Assembly: GCA_963777755.1 (NCBI GenBank)
Contig: CAVZSC010000032.1
Coordinates: 1-64,000, forward strand
DNA length: 64,000 nt
Source of the DNA: DATFWC01 sp963777755
Lineage (GTDB): Bacteria; Pseudomonadota; Alphaproteobacteria; Rhizobiales; Xanthobacteraceae
Direction: 5' to 3'
The translations under genes were made by a program, and so were the position numbers. Within the stretch, counting starts at the first letter, position 1. Each line of letters opens with the position of its first letter. Below the pieces are notes generated by a model, which ran no database searches, was not told the DNA's origin, and worked only from the letters and a program-made list of their open reading frames with translations. Positions 43,416 through 52,482 of this stretch are shown piece by piece.

Positions 43416-44839
43416 TCCAGTTCGTCAGGGACAACATGGCGCCCCTGATGTTCGTGGGCATGATTCTGTTCATGCTGATCGGTTATCCGGCGGCGTTTTC
43501 GCTCGCCGCTGCCGGCCTGTTCTTCGGCTTCATCGGCATCGAACTCGGCCTCATCCGGCCCGACTTTCTCGGCAACCTGACCTATCAGTTGTACGGCATC
43601 GTCTCCAACGACCTGCTGCTGGCGATTCCCTTCTTCACCTTCATGGGAGCCATTCTCGAGCGCTGCGGCCTCGCCGAGGATCTGCTCAATTCGATCGGTC
43701 AGTTGTTCGGCCCGGCGCGCGGCGGACTTTCTTACGCGGTGATTTTCGTCGGCGCCATATTGGGGGCAATCACCGGGACGGTTGCCGCGTCGGTTATCGC
43801 CATGGGCGTGATCGCCGTGCCGGTCATGCTCAAATACGGTTACTCGACGCGTCACACGATGGGCGTGATCGCGGCCTCGGGAACCATTACTCAGCTGATT
43901 CCGCCGTCCCTGGTGCTGGTCGTGCTCGCCGACCAGCTCGGCCGCTCGGTCGGCGATATGTACGCGGGGGCGATCGGACCGAGCCTCATTCAGATCGGGT
44001 TGTTCTGCGCATGGGTCTTCATCGTCAGCATCTTTTGGCCGAAAGAGGTGCCCGCCCTTCCGCTCGAAGCGCGCACGCTGCAGGGATGGGCCCTGTGGGC
44101 AAAATGCCTGCGCGGCATCATTCCCTCCGCGGGCCTCATCTTTCTGGTCCTGGGGACCATTTTCATGGGACTGGCGACGCCGACCGAAGCGGGGGCGATG
44201 GGCGCCGTCGGCTCGCTCGCGCTCGCCGCCATCAATCGCACGCTGACGTGGCCGCTGGTCTACCAGGGGATGGCGACGACCATGCGCATCACCGCCATGG
44301 TCGTGTACATCCTCATCGGTGCGCGCGTATTCAGCCTCGTGTTTCAGGGGGTCGGCGGCAAGGAATGGATCGAGCATCTCTTGACCTCCCTGCCCGGCGG
44401 TCAGCTCGGGTTCCTGATCTTCGTCAATGCTTTCATTTTCATCATTGCTTTCTTCCTCGATTTCTTCGAGATCGCCTTCATCATCATTCCGCTGCTCGCG
44501 CCGGTGGCTGACAAGCTCGGCATCGATCTCATCTGGTTCGGCGTTCTGGTATGCGCAAACATCCAGACAAGCTTCATGCACCCGCCGTTCGGTTTCGCCC
44601 TGTTCTACCTGCGAGGGATCACGCCGGCGTCGGTAAGGACGGTGGATATTTACTGGGGAGCCATTCCCTGGGTGGTGCTGCAGGTGATCCTGGTCGTCAT
44701 CCTCATCTTCTGGCCGGGATCGGTCACCTACTGGCTCAGCAAGGGAACCGGAATCGATCCATCCAAAGTGATCATCGAGATCCCGCAGATCGAGCTGCCC
44801 CCGCCGCTCGATTTCAGCGAGCCGCCGAAAATGCAATAG
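43412..44839 (+). CDS. dctM: TRAP transporter large permease (DctM)
   Basis: The 475-residue transport subunit, with about 12 membrane segments. Family blocks seen are GYPAAFSLAAAGLFFGFIG, LLAIPFFTFMGAILERCGLAEDLL, GAILGAITGTVAASVIAMGVIAVPVM, GVIAASGTITQLIPPSLVLVVLAD and LATPTEAGAMGAVGSLALA. It is somewhat longer than a typical DctM because of a hydrophilic C-terminal tail. It works with DctQ and a periplasmic DctP, most simply one or more of the adjacent four. Confidence 0.94.
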   Translation: MIQFVRDNMAPLMFVGMILFMLIGYPAAFSLAAAGLFFGFIGIELGLIRPDFLGNLTYQLYGIVSNDLLLAIPFFTFMGAILERCGLAEDLLNSIGQLFGPARGGLSYAVIFVGAILGAITGTVAASVIAMGVIAVPVMLKYGYSTRHTMGVIAASGTITQLIPPSLVLVVLADQLGRSVGDMYAGAIGPSLIQIGLFCAWVFIVSIFWPKEVPALPLEARTLQGWALWAKCLRGIIPSAGLIFLVLGTIFMGLATPTEAGAMGAVGSLALAAINRTLTWPLVYQGMATTMRITAMVVYILIGARVFSLVFQGVGGKEWIEHLLTSLPGGQLGFLIFVNAFIFIIAFFLDFFEIAFIIIPLLAPVADKLGIDLIWFGVLVCANIQTSFMHPPFGFALFYLRGITPASVRTVDIYWGAIPWVVLQVILVVILIFWPGSVTYWLSKGTGIDPSKVIIEIPQIELPPPLDFSEPPKMQ

Positions 44840-44860
44840 GGGCGCCCGCAAGGGCGCCCC
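44839..44860. terminator. Hairpin between dctM and first dctP
   Basis: GGGGCGCCC GCAA GGGCGCCCC, a perfect 9-bp stem with a stable GCAA loop. It begins at the last base of the dctM stop and lies between two convergent genes, so it may end transcription from both sides. No T-run. Confidence 0.6.
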
Positions 44861-44898
44861 GGCCGCACGTACGAGACTCGATGCGGGCAGATCCAGGC

Positions 44899-45987
44899 TC
44901 AAGTCCGCGTGCGCTGGCGCATCATGAACGAGTCGTAGGAGAGCTCAGCCACCTGCATCCACTGATAGGAGTCGCTGCGGAAGGAGGCGACACTGTCGTG
45001 CATTTTCTTGAACAGCGGATTGCTCTGATTGAGCCCGACGTAGATCTCGTTCGCGGACTTGTAGCACGCCTCCATGACGTCCTGCGGAAACGCCCGCAGC
45101 TGAGCCCCGCTGGCCATGAGCCGCTTCAACGCCGCCGGGTTGCCCGCATCATATTTGCCGAGCACCCAGCCCCACGCTTCGTGCGAGGCGGCCAGCAGGG
45201 TCGATTGATAAAACTTCGGCAGCTCGTTCCATTTGGCGAGGTTGAAGATGTTGTGGCTCTGGCCGCAGCCTTCCCACCAGCCCGGATAGTAGTAATTGCG
45301 GGCGACTTTCACGAAGCCGAGCTTCTCGTCGTCGTAGGGACCGACCCATTCGGCAGCATCGATTGTCCCCTTCTCGAGCGCCGGGTAGATGTCGCCGGCC
45401 GCGAGCTGTTGCGGTACCACGCCGACCTTGGACATGATGGTGCCGGCAAACCCGCCGATCCGCATCTTGAGGCCTTTGAGATCGTCGACGGACTTGATCT
45501 CCTTGCGGAACCAGCCGCCCATCTGCGCGCCCGTGTTGCCGGCGGCTGTGCCGACGCAATTGTAGTTCTTCAAGAGCTCGCCGAGCAGCTCGTTGCCACC
45601 CGCATGGTGCAGCCAGGAATACATCTGCCGGCTGTTGAGGCCGAAGGGGAGCGCCGTACCGAACGTGAACGCCGGATCCTTTCCCCAATAATAGTACATC
45701 GCCGTATTGCCCATCTCGACGGTGCCATTCTGCACGGCATCGAGCACCTGCAATCCCGGGACGATCTCGCCGGCGGCAAACGGCTGAATCTGGAATCGAT
45801 TGTCGGTAATCTCAGCGACGCGCTTGCAGAAAAACTCGACGCCGCCATAGAGCGTGTCGAGCGACTTGGGCCAGCTTGCCGTATTCCGCCACTTGATTTC
45901 TGGCATCGATTGGGCGACCGCCGGTGCGGCAACCGCCGAGGCAGCAAAACTCAGGCCCGCAGCCTGCAGGAATTCACGACGTTTCAT
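44899..45987 (-). CDS. dctP: TRAP substrate-binding protein, TakP-like (copy 1 of 4)
   Basis: A 362-residue periplasmic binding protein with a Tat signal (MKRREFLQAAGLSFAASAVA, cleaved near VAQS). Mature part: EIKWRNTASWPKSLDTLYG, AAGNTGAQMGGWFRKEI, LKMRIGGFAG (Arg expected to contact the ligand carboxylate), EKGTIDAAEWVGPYDDEKLG and YYYPGWWEG. These match the TakP type, which binds 2-oxo acids. It is the most divergent of the four (for example WGKDPAFTF, GCGQSHNIFN). It is nearest the convergent dctM. Confidence 0.93.
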   Translation of the reverse strand: MKRREFLQAAGLSFAASAVAAPAVAQSMPEIKWRNTASWPKSLDTLYGGVEFFCKRVAEITDNRFQIQPFAAGEIVPGLQVLDAVQNGTVEMGNTAMYYYWGKDPAFTFGTALPFGLNSRQMYSWLHHAGGNELLGELLKNYNCVGTAAGNTGAQMGGWFRKEIKSVDDLKGLKMRIGGFAGTIMSKVGVVPQQLAAGDIYPALEKGTIDAAEWVGPYDDEKLGFVKVARNYYYPGWWEGCGQSHNIFNLAKWNELPKFYQSTLLAASHEAWGWVLGKYDAGNPAALKRLMASGAQLRAFPQDVMEACYKSANEIYVGLNQSNPLFKKMHDSVASFRSDSYQWMQVAELSYDSFMMRQRTRT

Positions 45988-46212
45988 GGCGCTTCCCCTT
46001 GTTCTGTCGAACCGCCCGCGCAAGGGGAACGAAAAGCCGACCGCATCCTCCCGCGAGCGATCGACCGGGTCAGCATACGCGACAATTCATGCCTGTGGAA
46101 ACAAAAACCCTGGGGCCGTATCCCGCACGCGGCGCGGTCCTCCGTGCTGCCCCGCAGCACGACAGGCAGAACGCGGGGTGAAGGTTTCGCTTCGTGCTGC
46201 GGCGCGCGCGCG

Positions 46213-47301
46213 TCAGGTGCGCGTGCGGGTGCGGATCAGGAACGTATCGTAGGTGTACTCCGCGACCTGCCACCACAGATATTCGTCATTGCGGAACGCC
46301 CAGATGTTCTCCCAGACCTTCTTGAAGTCCGGATTGGTGGCGGAGACCTCCCCGTAAACCTCGTTGGCGGCCTTGAGGCAGGCCTCCATGACCGGGGCGG
46401 GGAACGGCCTGAGCTGGGCGCCGCCGGCGACCAGCCGCTTCAAGGCGCCGGGGTTGAGGGCGTCGTATTTGGCGGTCATCCAGATATTGGCCTGGTCGGA
46501 GGCGGCGCGGACGAGCGCCTTGTAGGTCGGGGTGAGCTGGTTCCACTTGTCGATGTTGATGAAATGGTGGATCTGCGTGCCGCCTTCCCACCAACCCGGG
46601 TAATAGTAGAACTGCGCGACCTTTTGGAAGCCGAGCTTTTCGTCGTCGTAGGGCCCGACCCATTCGGCCGCGTCGATCGTGCCCTTCTCCAGCGCCGGAT
46701 AGATCTCGCCGCCGGCAATCTGTTGCGCCACCACGCCGAGCTTCGCCAGCACGCGGCCGGCAAAACCGCCGATGCGGAACTTCAATCCGTTGAAATCGGC
46801 GGGCTCCTTGATCTCCTTGCGGAACCAGCCGCCCATCTGGCAGCCGGTATTGCCGGCGGGAAGCCCATAGATGTTGTACTTCTTGAAGAACTCGTTCATC
46901 AGCTCGATGCCGCCGTGGTGATACTGCCAGGCATTCTGCTGGCGCGTATTGGGGCCGAACGGCACCGAGCATGGCAACGCAAAGGTCAGATCCTTGCCGA
47001 TGAAATAGTAGGCCGCGGTCTGGCACATCTCGACGGTGCCGTTGGTCACCGCGTCGGCGGCTTGCAGCGCCGGCACGATCTCGCCCGCCGCAAAGACCTG
47101 GATCTGGAACTTGTTGTCGCTCGCCTCGGCAACCGACTTGGAGAACATCTCGGCGGCCCCGTACAGCGTGTCGAGCGACTTCGGGAAGCTCGAGGTCAAG
47201 CGCCACTTGAGCTCCGGCATCGACTGGGCGATGGCCGGCGCGGCGACCGCCGAAGCGGTCAGACCGACGCCGGCCGCCTTGAGAAATTCACGACGTTTCA
47301 T
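46213..47301 (-). CDS. dctP: TRAP substrate-binding protein, TakP-like (copy 2 of 4)
   Basis: Same length (362 aa) and design as copy 1: Tat signal MKRREFLKAAGVGLTASAV, then ELKWRLTSSFPKSLDTLYGA, AGNTGCQMGGWFRKEI, LKFRIGGFAG, EKGTIDAAEWVGPYDDEKLG and FYYYPGWWEG. Ligand-site neighbours differ from copy 1 (GGTQIHHFINIDKW), so a different acid may be bound. It is 225 bp upstream of copy 1, with room for its own promoter. Confidence 0.93.
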   Translation of the reverse strand: MKRREFLKAAGVGLTASAVAAPAIAQSMPELKWRLTSSFPKSLDTLYGAAEMFSKSVAEASDNKFQIQVFAAGEIVPALQAADAVTNGTVEMCQTAAYYFIGKDLTFALPCSVPFGPNTRQQNAWQYHHGGIELMNEFFKKYNIYGLPAGNTGCQMGGWFRKEIKEPADFNGLKFRIGGFAGRVLAKLGVVAQQIAGGEIYPALEKGTIDAAEWVGPYDDEKLGFQKVAQFYYYPGWWEGGTQIHHFINIDKWNQLTPTYKALVRAASDQANIWMTAKYDALNPGALKRLVAGGAQLRPFPAPVMEACLKAANEVYGEVSATNPDFKKVWENIWAFRNDEYLWWQVAEYTYDTFLIRTRTRT

Positions 47302-47558
47302 GGCGTGTCCTCGTTCTCATTTGGGTTCATTGTCGGCGCCGGCCACGTGATCCTTGACGGTCCGGCTTTCTCGCGCTGGCGGGCGGCGCCCCGATTGGCA
47401 ACCTACTCATAGGCCAGTCGGTGCGAGCTGAAAACAGGGAACGCGCACGGACGGCTTGGGTGCAGCACATTTTCTGCCGCCGCACGAGGAAGCTGCCCAC
47501 CCGGCCGAACCCCGGATGGGCAGGCGCCGACAGATGGCCTGCGTCGGCCGCTCACGTC

Positions 47559-48647
47559 TCAGGCGCGCGTGCGCGCACGGATCATGAAAGTATCGAAGCC
47601 ATACTCGGCGACCTGCCACCACAGATACTGGTCGTTGCGGAACGCGACAGTCAACTCGTAGACCTTCTTGAAATCCGCGTTGGCGGCCGACGTCTCGGCG
47701 TAGAGCTCGTTGGCAGCCTTGAAGCAGGCCTCCATAACCGGCTGCGGGAACGGCCGCAGCAACGCGCCGCCTGCCACCAGGCGCTTGAGGGCGGCCGGGT
47801 TCGCCGCGTCGTATTTCGCCTGCATCATCGTGTTCGCCACGTGCGAGGCGGAATGGATGATCGACTGGTAGGACTTCGGCAGCTCGCTCCATTTTCCGAG
47901 GTTGACGAAATTGTGCAGCATCGGGCCGCCCTCCCACCAGCCCGGGTAATAGTAGTATTGGGCGACCTTGTGGAACCCGAGCTTCTCGTCGTCGTACGGA
48001 CCGACCCACTCGGCGGCGTCGATCGTGCCCTTCTCCAGAGCCGGATAGATGTCGCCGCCGGCGAGCTGCTGGGCAACGAGCCCGAGTTTCGCCAGCACGC
48101 GGCCGGCAAAGCCCCCGATCCGCATCTTGAGACCGTTGAGGTCGGCGACCTCCTTGATCTCCTTGCGGAACCAGCCGCCCATCTGCGCGCCGGTGTTGCC
48201 CGCCGGAATACCGATCACGTTGTACTTCTTGTAGAAGGCATTCATCAGGTCGACGCCGCCGCCATAGAACATCCAGGCGTCGATCATGCGCTGATTGAGA
48301 CCGAAGGGCAGCGCGGTGCCGAAGGCGAAGGTCGGATCCTTTCCGACATAATAGTAGGAGGCGGTGTGGCACATTTCGACAGTGCCGCTCGACACCGCAT
48401 CGATCGCCTGCAGGCCCGGCACGAGCTCGCCGGCGGCAAAGACCTGGATCTGAAACTTGTTGTCGGTCGCCTCGGTCACCGCCTTGGCGAAGATCTCCGA
48501 GGCGCCGTAAATGGTATCGAGGGACTTCGGAAAGCTCGAGGTCAGACGCCACTTGATTTCAGGCATGGACTGGGCAATGGCCGGTGCGGCGACGGCCGTG
48601 GCGGCAAGCCCGACGCCGGCAGCCTGCAGGAATTCACGACGCTTCAT
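47559..48647 (-). CDS. dctP: TRAP substrate-binding protein, TakP-like (copy 3 of 4)
   Basis: A 362-residue member of the array: Tat signal MKRREFLQAAGVGLAATAVA, EIKWRLTSSFPKSLDTIYGA, GKDPTFAFGTALPFGLNQRM, AGNTGAQMGGWFRKEI, LKMRIGGFAG and YYYYPGWWEGG. GFDTFMIRARTRA ends the protein, like the others. A 257-bp gap separates it from copy 2. A ribosome site (GGGGAGGATT) precedes the ATG. Confidence 0.93.
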   Translation of the reverse strand: MKRREFLQAAGVGLAATAVAAPAIAQSMPEIKWRLTSSFPKSLDTIYGASEIFAKAVTEATDNKFQIQVFAAGELVPGLQAIDAVSSGTVEMCHTASYYYVGKDPTFAFGTALPFGLNQRMIDAWMFYGGGVDLMNAFYKKYNVIGIPAGNTGAQMGGWFRKEIKEVADLNGLKMRIGGFAGRVLAKLGLVAQQLAGGDIYPALEKGTIDAAEWVGPYDDEKLGFHKVAQYYYYPGWWEGGPMLHNFVNLGKWSELPKSYQSIIHSASHVANTMMQAKYDAANPAALKRLVAGGALLRPFPQPVMEACFKAANELYAETSAANADFKKVYELTVAFRNDQYLWWQVAEYGFDTFMIRARTRA

Positions 48648-48752
48648 GCAAAAATCCTCCCCTGGTGCATGCGGCTCGTCCGGGCCGGCGTGCAAAGGCC
48701 CGGACGAGATGCGCTGCAGAATGGCGGAGAAGGCCGCCGAAATCCAGCCCGC

Positions 48753-49841
48753 TCAGCCGCGCTGACGCATGCGGATCATGAAATTGTCAAAGCTGTATTC
48801 GCCGACCTGCCACCAGAGATACTGGTCGCCGCGGAAGGCAACGACGCTGTCGTAAATCTTCTTGAACTCGGGGTTGGCGGCGGAAATCTCCGCATACGTA
48901 TCGGCTGTCGCTTTGAAGCAGGCTTCGAGCACCGGCTGGGGAAAGCCGCGCAGCTGGGCGCCGTTCGCCACCAATCGCTTCAGGGCGCCCGGGTTCACCG
49001 CATCGTACTTGGCCTGCATCCAACTATGCGCCGTTTCCGAAGCCGAGCGGACGATCGCCTGGTAGCTCCTGGGCAGCTCGTTCCATTTCTCGATGTTGAT
49101 GAAATTGTGCAGCATCGCGCCGCCTTCCCACCAGCCCGGATAATAGTAGAACTGCGCCACCCGCTGGAGGCCGAGCTTCTCGTCGTCGTAGGGACCGACC
49201 CATTCGGCCGCATCGATCGTGCCCTTCTCCAGCGCCGGATAGATCTCGCCGCCAGCGATTTGTTGGGGCACCGTACCAAGCTTCTGCAGAATGCGTCCGG
49301 CCAATCCGGCGATGCGGAACTTCAGCCCAGTCAGGTCGCCGACCTCCTTGATCTCCTTGCGGAACCAACCACCCATCTGACACCCGGTATTGCCCGCCGG
49401 GAACGCGATGAAATTGAATTTCCTGTAGAACGCATTGAACATGTCGAGCCCGCCGCCGAAATGCATCCACGCCGACTGCATGCGGCTGTTGAGGCCGAAC
49501 GGCTGAGCGGTTGCGAGCGAAAAAGCCGGATCCTTGCCGAGGTAGTAGTACGAGGCGGTGTGTGCCATCTCGACCGTGCCATTGGACACGGCGTCGGCCG
49601 CCTGCAAACCCGGAACGATCTCGCCGGCCGCGAAAACCTGGATCTGGAATCGATTGTCGGTTGCCTCCGCAACCGCCTTGGCGAACACTTCGGCGGTTCC
49701 GAACAAGGTATCGAGCGACTTCGGGAAGCTCGAGGTGCAACGCCACTTGAGCTCGGGCGAAGACTGCGCGAGCGCGGGCAGCGCGACCGTCGAGGCAGCC
49801 AGGCTGGTGCCGGCGGACTTGAGGAATTCACGACGCTTCAT
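48753..49841 (-). CDS. dctP: TRAP substrate-binding protein, TakP-like (copy 4 of 4)
   Basis: The upstream-most copy, also 362 aa: Tat signal MKRREFLKSAGTSLAASTVA, ELKWRCTSSFPKSLDTLFGT, GKDPAFSLATAQPFGLNSRM, AGNTGCQMGGWFRKEI, LKFRIAGLAG and FYYYPGWWEGG. It has IAGLAG where the others have IGGFAG, and QRG rather than TRT/TRA at the C-terminus. It is 105 bp upstream of copy 3. Any shared promoter would be in 49842-50041. Confidence 0.93.
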   Translation of the reverse strand: MKRREFLKSAGTSLAASTVALPALAQSSPELKWRCTSSFPKSLDTLFGTAEVFAKAVAEATDNRFQIQVFAAGEIVPGLQAADAVSNGTVEMAHTASYYYLGKDPAFSLATAQPFGLNSRMQSAWMHFGGGLDMFNAFYRKFNFIAFPAGNTGCQMGGWFRKEIKEVGDLTGLKFRIAGLAGRILQKLGTVPQQIAGGEIYPALEKGTIDAAEWVGPYDDEKLGLQRVAQFYYYPGWWEGGAMLHNFINIEKWNELPRSYQAIVRSASETAHSWMQAKYDAVNPGALKRLVANGAQLRGFPQPVLEACFKATADTYAEISAANPEFKKIYDSVVAFRGDQYLWWQVGEYSFDNFMIRMRQRG

Positions 49842-50041
49842 GCCAATTCTCCCTGATCGCTGGGCAAAGCCGGCTGCGCCGGTCTTTGCAGGCTCCGGCG
49901 CGCTTTAGCGCATGTGCGGAAAAAGTGGAAACTGGTGTTCGGATAGGGGCAGGCGCGCACCGAAGGATAAGGATCGACAGTGCCTCCCGATGCGGCCCGA
50001 ACTGTCCCTCAGTCATCGCACCGCTCGGCGGGACGCGAAAC

Positions 50042-51403
50042 TCAAGGGTCGACGTCGACCATCAATTCCATCTTCGGATGGATGCCGCAGAACACCAGGA
50101 ACGAGCCGGCAGCGGGAAAGTCGAGCTCGACGGTTTCGCCCGGCTCCTGCGCACCGGAATCGAAATCGAACGCCGGATCGAACACGCGGATGTTGTGCGT
50201 GCGCGTATCGTTGTTGAGCAGCCACAGCCGTTCGCCGCGCTTGAGCGCCACATGGGTCGGATGGAAGTCCTTTTCGCTTTGCGTGACCGTGCGCACACGC
50301 GCCGCCGGAGCGGTCTCGCGCCCGACCGCGGCCGCCACGGGCGCGAGCGGTTGCGGCGCGCCCTCGCTCGTCAGCGTGCCGAGAAAGGCGACGAGATCGC
50401 CGCGCTCGCGGCTGCTGAGCGCGAGATTGCGCGCAAGATCGGCCGACAAGGTCGGCCGCGCCACGATGCCGTCGGCGTAATGCCGCACGACCTGCTCCAG
50501 CGTCCGCAGCGAGCCGTCGTGCATGTAGGGGGCCGAGCGGCCGATCTCGCGCAGGCCCGGCGTCTTGAACGCGTGCTCGGCGGCCGGAAGACGTAACACT
50601 GCGCCGCGGCCGCGATCCTCGCTCGCAAGCCCGATGTCGTGAAACGCCTGGTCGGTGAAAGCCCATCCGCTGTGGCAGTTGGCGCAGCGGGCCTTGCCGG
50701 CGAACAGCCGGAAGCCCGCGATCTCGTCGCGCCGCAAGGCTTTGGCATCGCCATCGATCCAGCGATCGAAGCGGGTCGACGGAGAGATCAGCGTCCGCTC
50801 GAAGGTGGCGATCGCCTTGGCGAGGTTTTCCGGCGTTACACGCGGGTCGTCGGGAAAGGCGGATGCGAACGCCCGGGCATAGGATCGATCCGCCGCCAGC
50901 ACCGCAACGAGCGAGGCGACAGGCTGCCCCATCTCGTCCGGCGCTTCGATCGGGCCGGCGACCTGTTCCTCCAGGGAGCGTGCGCGGCCGTCCCAGAAGA
51001 CCGGGCCCGCCCAGGCGAGATTCCACAAGGTGGGCGTATGGCGCTTGAGCGGGACGTCGCGCACGCCGCGGCCGGCCTTGCGGCCGTCGGCGAAACCCTT
51101 GCGGCGATCGTGGCAGGTCGCGCAGGCGATGCTGCCGTCGACCGAGAGGCGCTTGTCGCCGAACAGCCGCTCGCCGAGCGCCCGCTTTTCTTCCGAGAAC
51201 GGATTGGAGGCTGGAAACGGCACCGTCGCGGGGCGGCGAAATTTCGCCTGGAGCGCCACGAGCTCGGCCGCGGCGGCATCGACACTTGTGGTCGCAGCGG
51301 AAAGCGAACGCGTTGCCGCCGCGAGCGTACAAGCGGCGGCCATGCCGAGAGCGAAAGCCGCCACGATCGATACGAGGAGTCCGCGCCCCATCGTCGGGCG
51401 CAT
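50042..51403 (-). CDS. Di-haem cytochrome c peroxidase (MauG-like) fused to a cupredoxin domain
   Basis: A 453-residue exported protein. Signal segment near residues 9-30. Two haem-c sites: Cys94-Cys97-His98 (CATCH) and Cys240-Cys243-His244 (CANCH), in a di-haem peroxidase domain ending around 345. After a linker rich in Ala and Pro, residues about 368-453 form a cupredoxin with the copper-ligand order His403 (THNI), Cys439, His442, Met445 (CGIHPKMEL). It follows the partner gene with 2 bp between, so they are co-transcribed. The fused copper centre could feed electrons to the haems; this is inference. Confidence 0.9.
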   Translation of the reverse strand: MRPTMGRGLLVSIVAAFALGMAAACTLAAATRSLSAATTSVDAAAAELVALQAKFRRPATVPFPASNPFSEEKRALGERLFGDKRLSVDGSIACATCHDRRKGFADGRKAGRGVRDVPLKRHTPTLWNLAWAGPVFWDGRARSLEEQVAGPIEAPDEMGQPVASLVAVLAADRSYARAFASAFPDDPRVTPENLAKAIATFERTLISPSTRFDRWIDGDAKALRRDEIAGFRLFAGKARCANCHSGWAFTDQAFHDIGLASEDRGRGAVLRLPAAEHAFKTPGLREIGRSAPYMHDGSLRTLEQVVRHYADGIVARPTLSADLARNLALSSRERGDLVAFLGTLTSEGAPQPLAPVAAAVGRETAPAARVRTVTQSEKDFHPTHVALKRGERLWLLNNDTRTHNIRVFDPAFDFDSGAQEPGETVELDFPAAGSFLVFCGIHPKMELMVDVDP

Positions 51404-51405
51404 CT

Positions 51406-52326
51406 TCACATCAGCTTGCCGGCCGCAAGCTCGATCCGCGACACGTCGCCGAGCACGGCGCCGTAATCCTTGCTCGGGGTGGTTGGCGGCATGGCGGCCG
51501 GAAAGGCCTTCTTGAGCTCCCCGAGCGCGGTGCGCACATGCGCCAGAGCGTCGGCATCCTTCTTCTCCAGCGCGGGGGCCACCTGCTCGATCATCTGCTC
51601 GGCCTGCCATACGAAGCCGCGCGCATCCTGGTATTCGACCGGCTTCGCGATCCGGCCCTTGGCGATCGCCTGCTCGTATTCGCCGGTTGCCGATTTCAGG
51701 GTCTCGAGGGCGGTCTCCATCACGAAGGACTCCCAGCCGGGCTGCTTTGCCTTGAGCCCAGTGTCCGCCGCGGCGAGCGCATCGCCGACGGCCTTGAACG
51801 CTTTGGCGTAGTCGTCGCCGCCCTTCTTCGTCTTGACCACGTTGGCCAGCACCTTGAGCGCGGCTTCGAACGGCGGGACCCGGTAGTCCTTGAGGCGACG
51901 GCGAATGCCGCCGTAGAGCTCCTCGGTCGGATGGCGGAAGTGCGGATAGGCGGCGTTCCACTGCCCTTCTTTCACCAGCTCGTCGCCGATCAGCAAGTGG
52001 CCGCGCATCTGCGCGATGCGAAGCGCGAAGTCGAGGTCGGGCGCGAGCTTCGCCTGTCCGGCACGGGCGCCGCCCTCGTTCTCGCCCCCTTCGCCCTCGC
52101 CGCCCTGTTTCGATCGCCCGCGTTTCGCGGTGCTGCCGCGCTCGCCGCCATGGGCGCGATGCTGTGCCAGGACCGTGTCGGGTCGAGCCTGCACGGCGCG
52201 ATCGGAGCGCGGGTCGACCAGCGCGCTGTCGTCGAGAAGCGAAGCCGGACCGGCCGACGTCCCCGGCCCGGCCCCGGCGACCACGAACGCGCCGACGCCG
52301 AGCCAGATCTTCGTCGTCTTCTTCAT
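51406..52326 (-). CDS. Periplasmic helical protein, partner of the di-haem peroxidase
   Basis: A 306-residue exported protein: MKKTTKIWLGVGAFVVAGAG, a disordered Arg/Glu/Gly stretch (GGEGEGGENEGG), then a helical domain starting LDFALRIAQMRGHLLIGDELVKEGQWNAAYPHFRHPTEELYGGI. The HxxPxEE-like motif recalls imelysin/EfeO-type metal-handling proteins, but I cannot assign it. It is co-transcribed with the peroxidase-cupredoxin and divergent from piuC. Confidence 0.75.
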   Translation of the reverse strand: MKKTTKIWLGVGAFVVAGAGPGTSAGPASLLDDSALVDPRSDRAVQARPDTVLAQHRAHGGERGSTAKRGRSKQGGEGEGGENEGGARAGQAKLAPDLDFALRIAQMRGHLLIGDELVKEGQWNAAYPHFRHPTEELYGGIRRRLKDYRVPPFEAALKVLANVVKTKKGGDDYAKAFKAVGDALAAADTGLKAKQPGWESFVMETALETLKSATGEYEQAIAKGRIAKPVEYQDARGFVWQAEQMIEQVAPALEKKDADALAHVRTALGELKKAFPAAMPPTTPSKDYGAVLGDVSRIELAAGKLM

Positions 52327-52482
52327 GCGCTTTCCCTCTGATCGAGGACTGCACATAGCGCGTCCGCAAAGTCCGGCAAACAGCGATCTTCTGTAATTGT
52401 TCCAATCAAGAATACGGTTCGCTTGCCGCCGGGCCTGCTCCGCTCTACCAACCATCCGCTCGCCCCGCCGCAGGATCGGTTC

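Noticed and set aside
49895..49950. Rhizobial-type palindromic repeat remnant (GCGCATGTGCGGAAAAAGTG)
   Set aside because: Only one arm is present and no second copy was found in the window.
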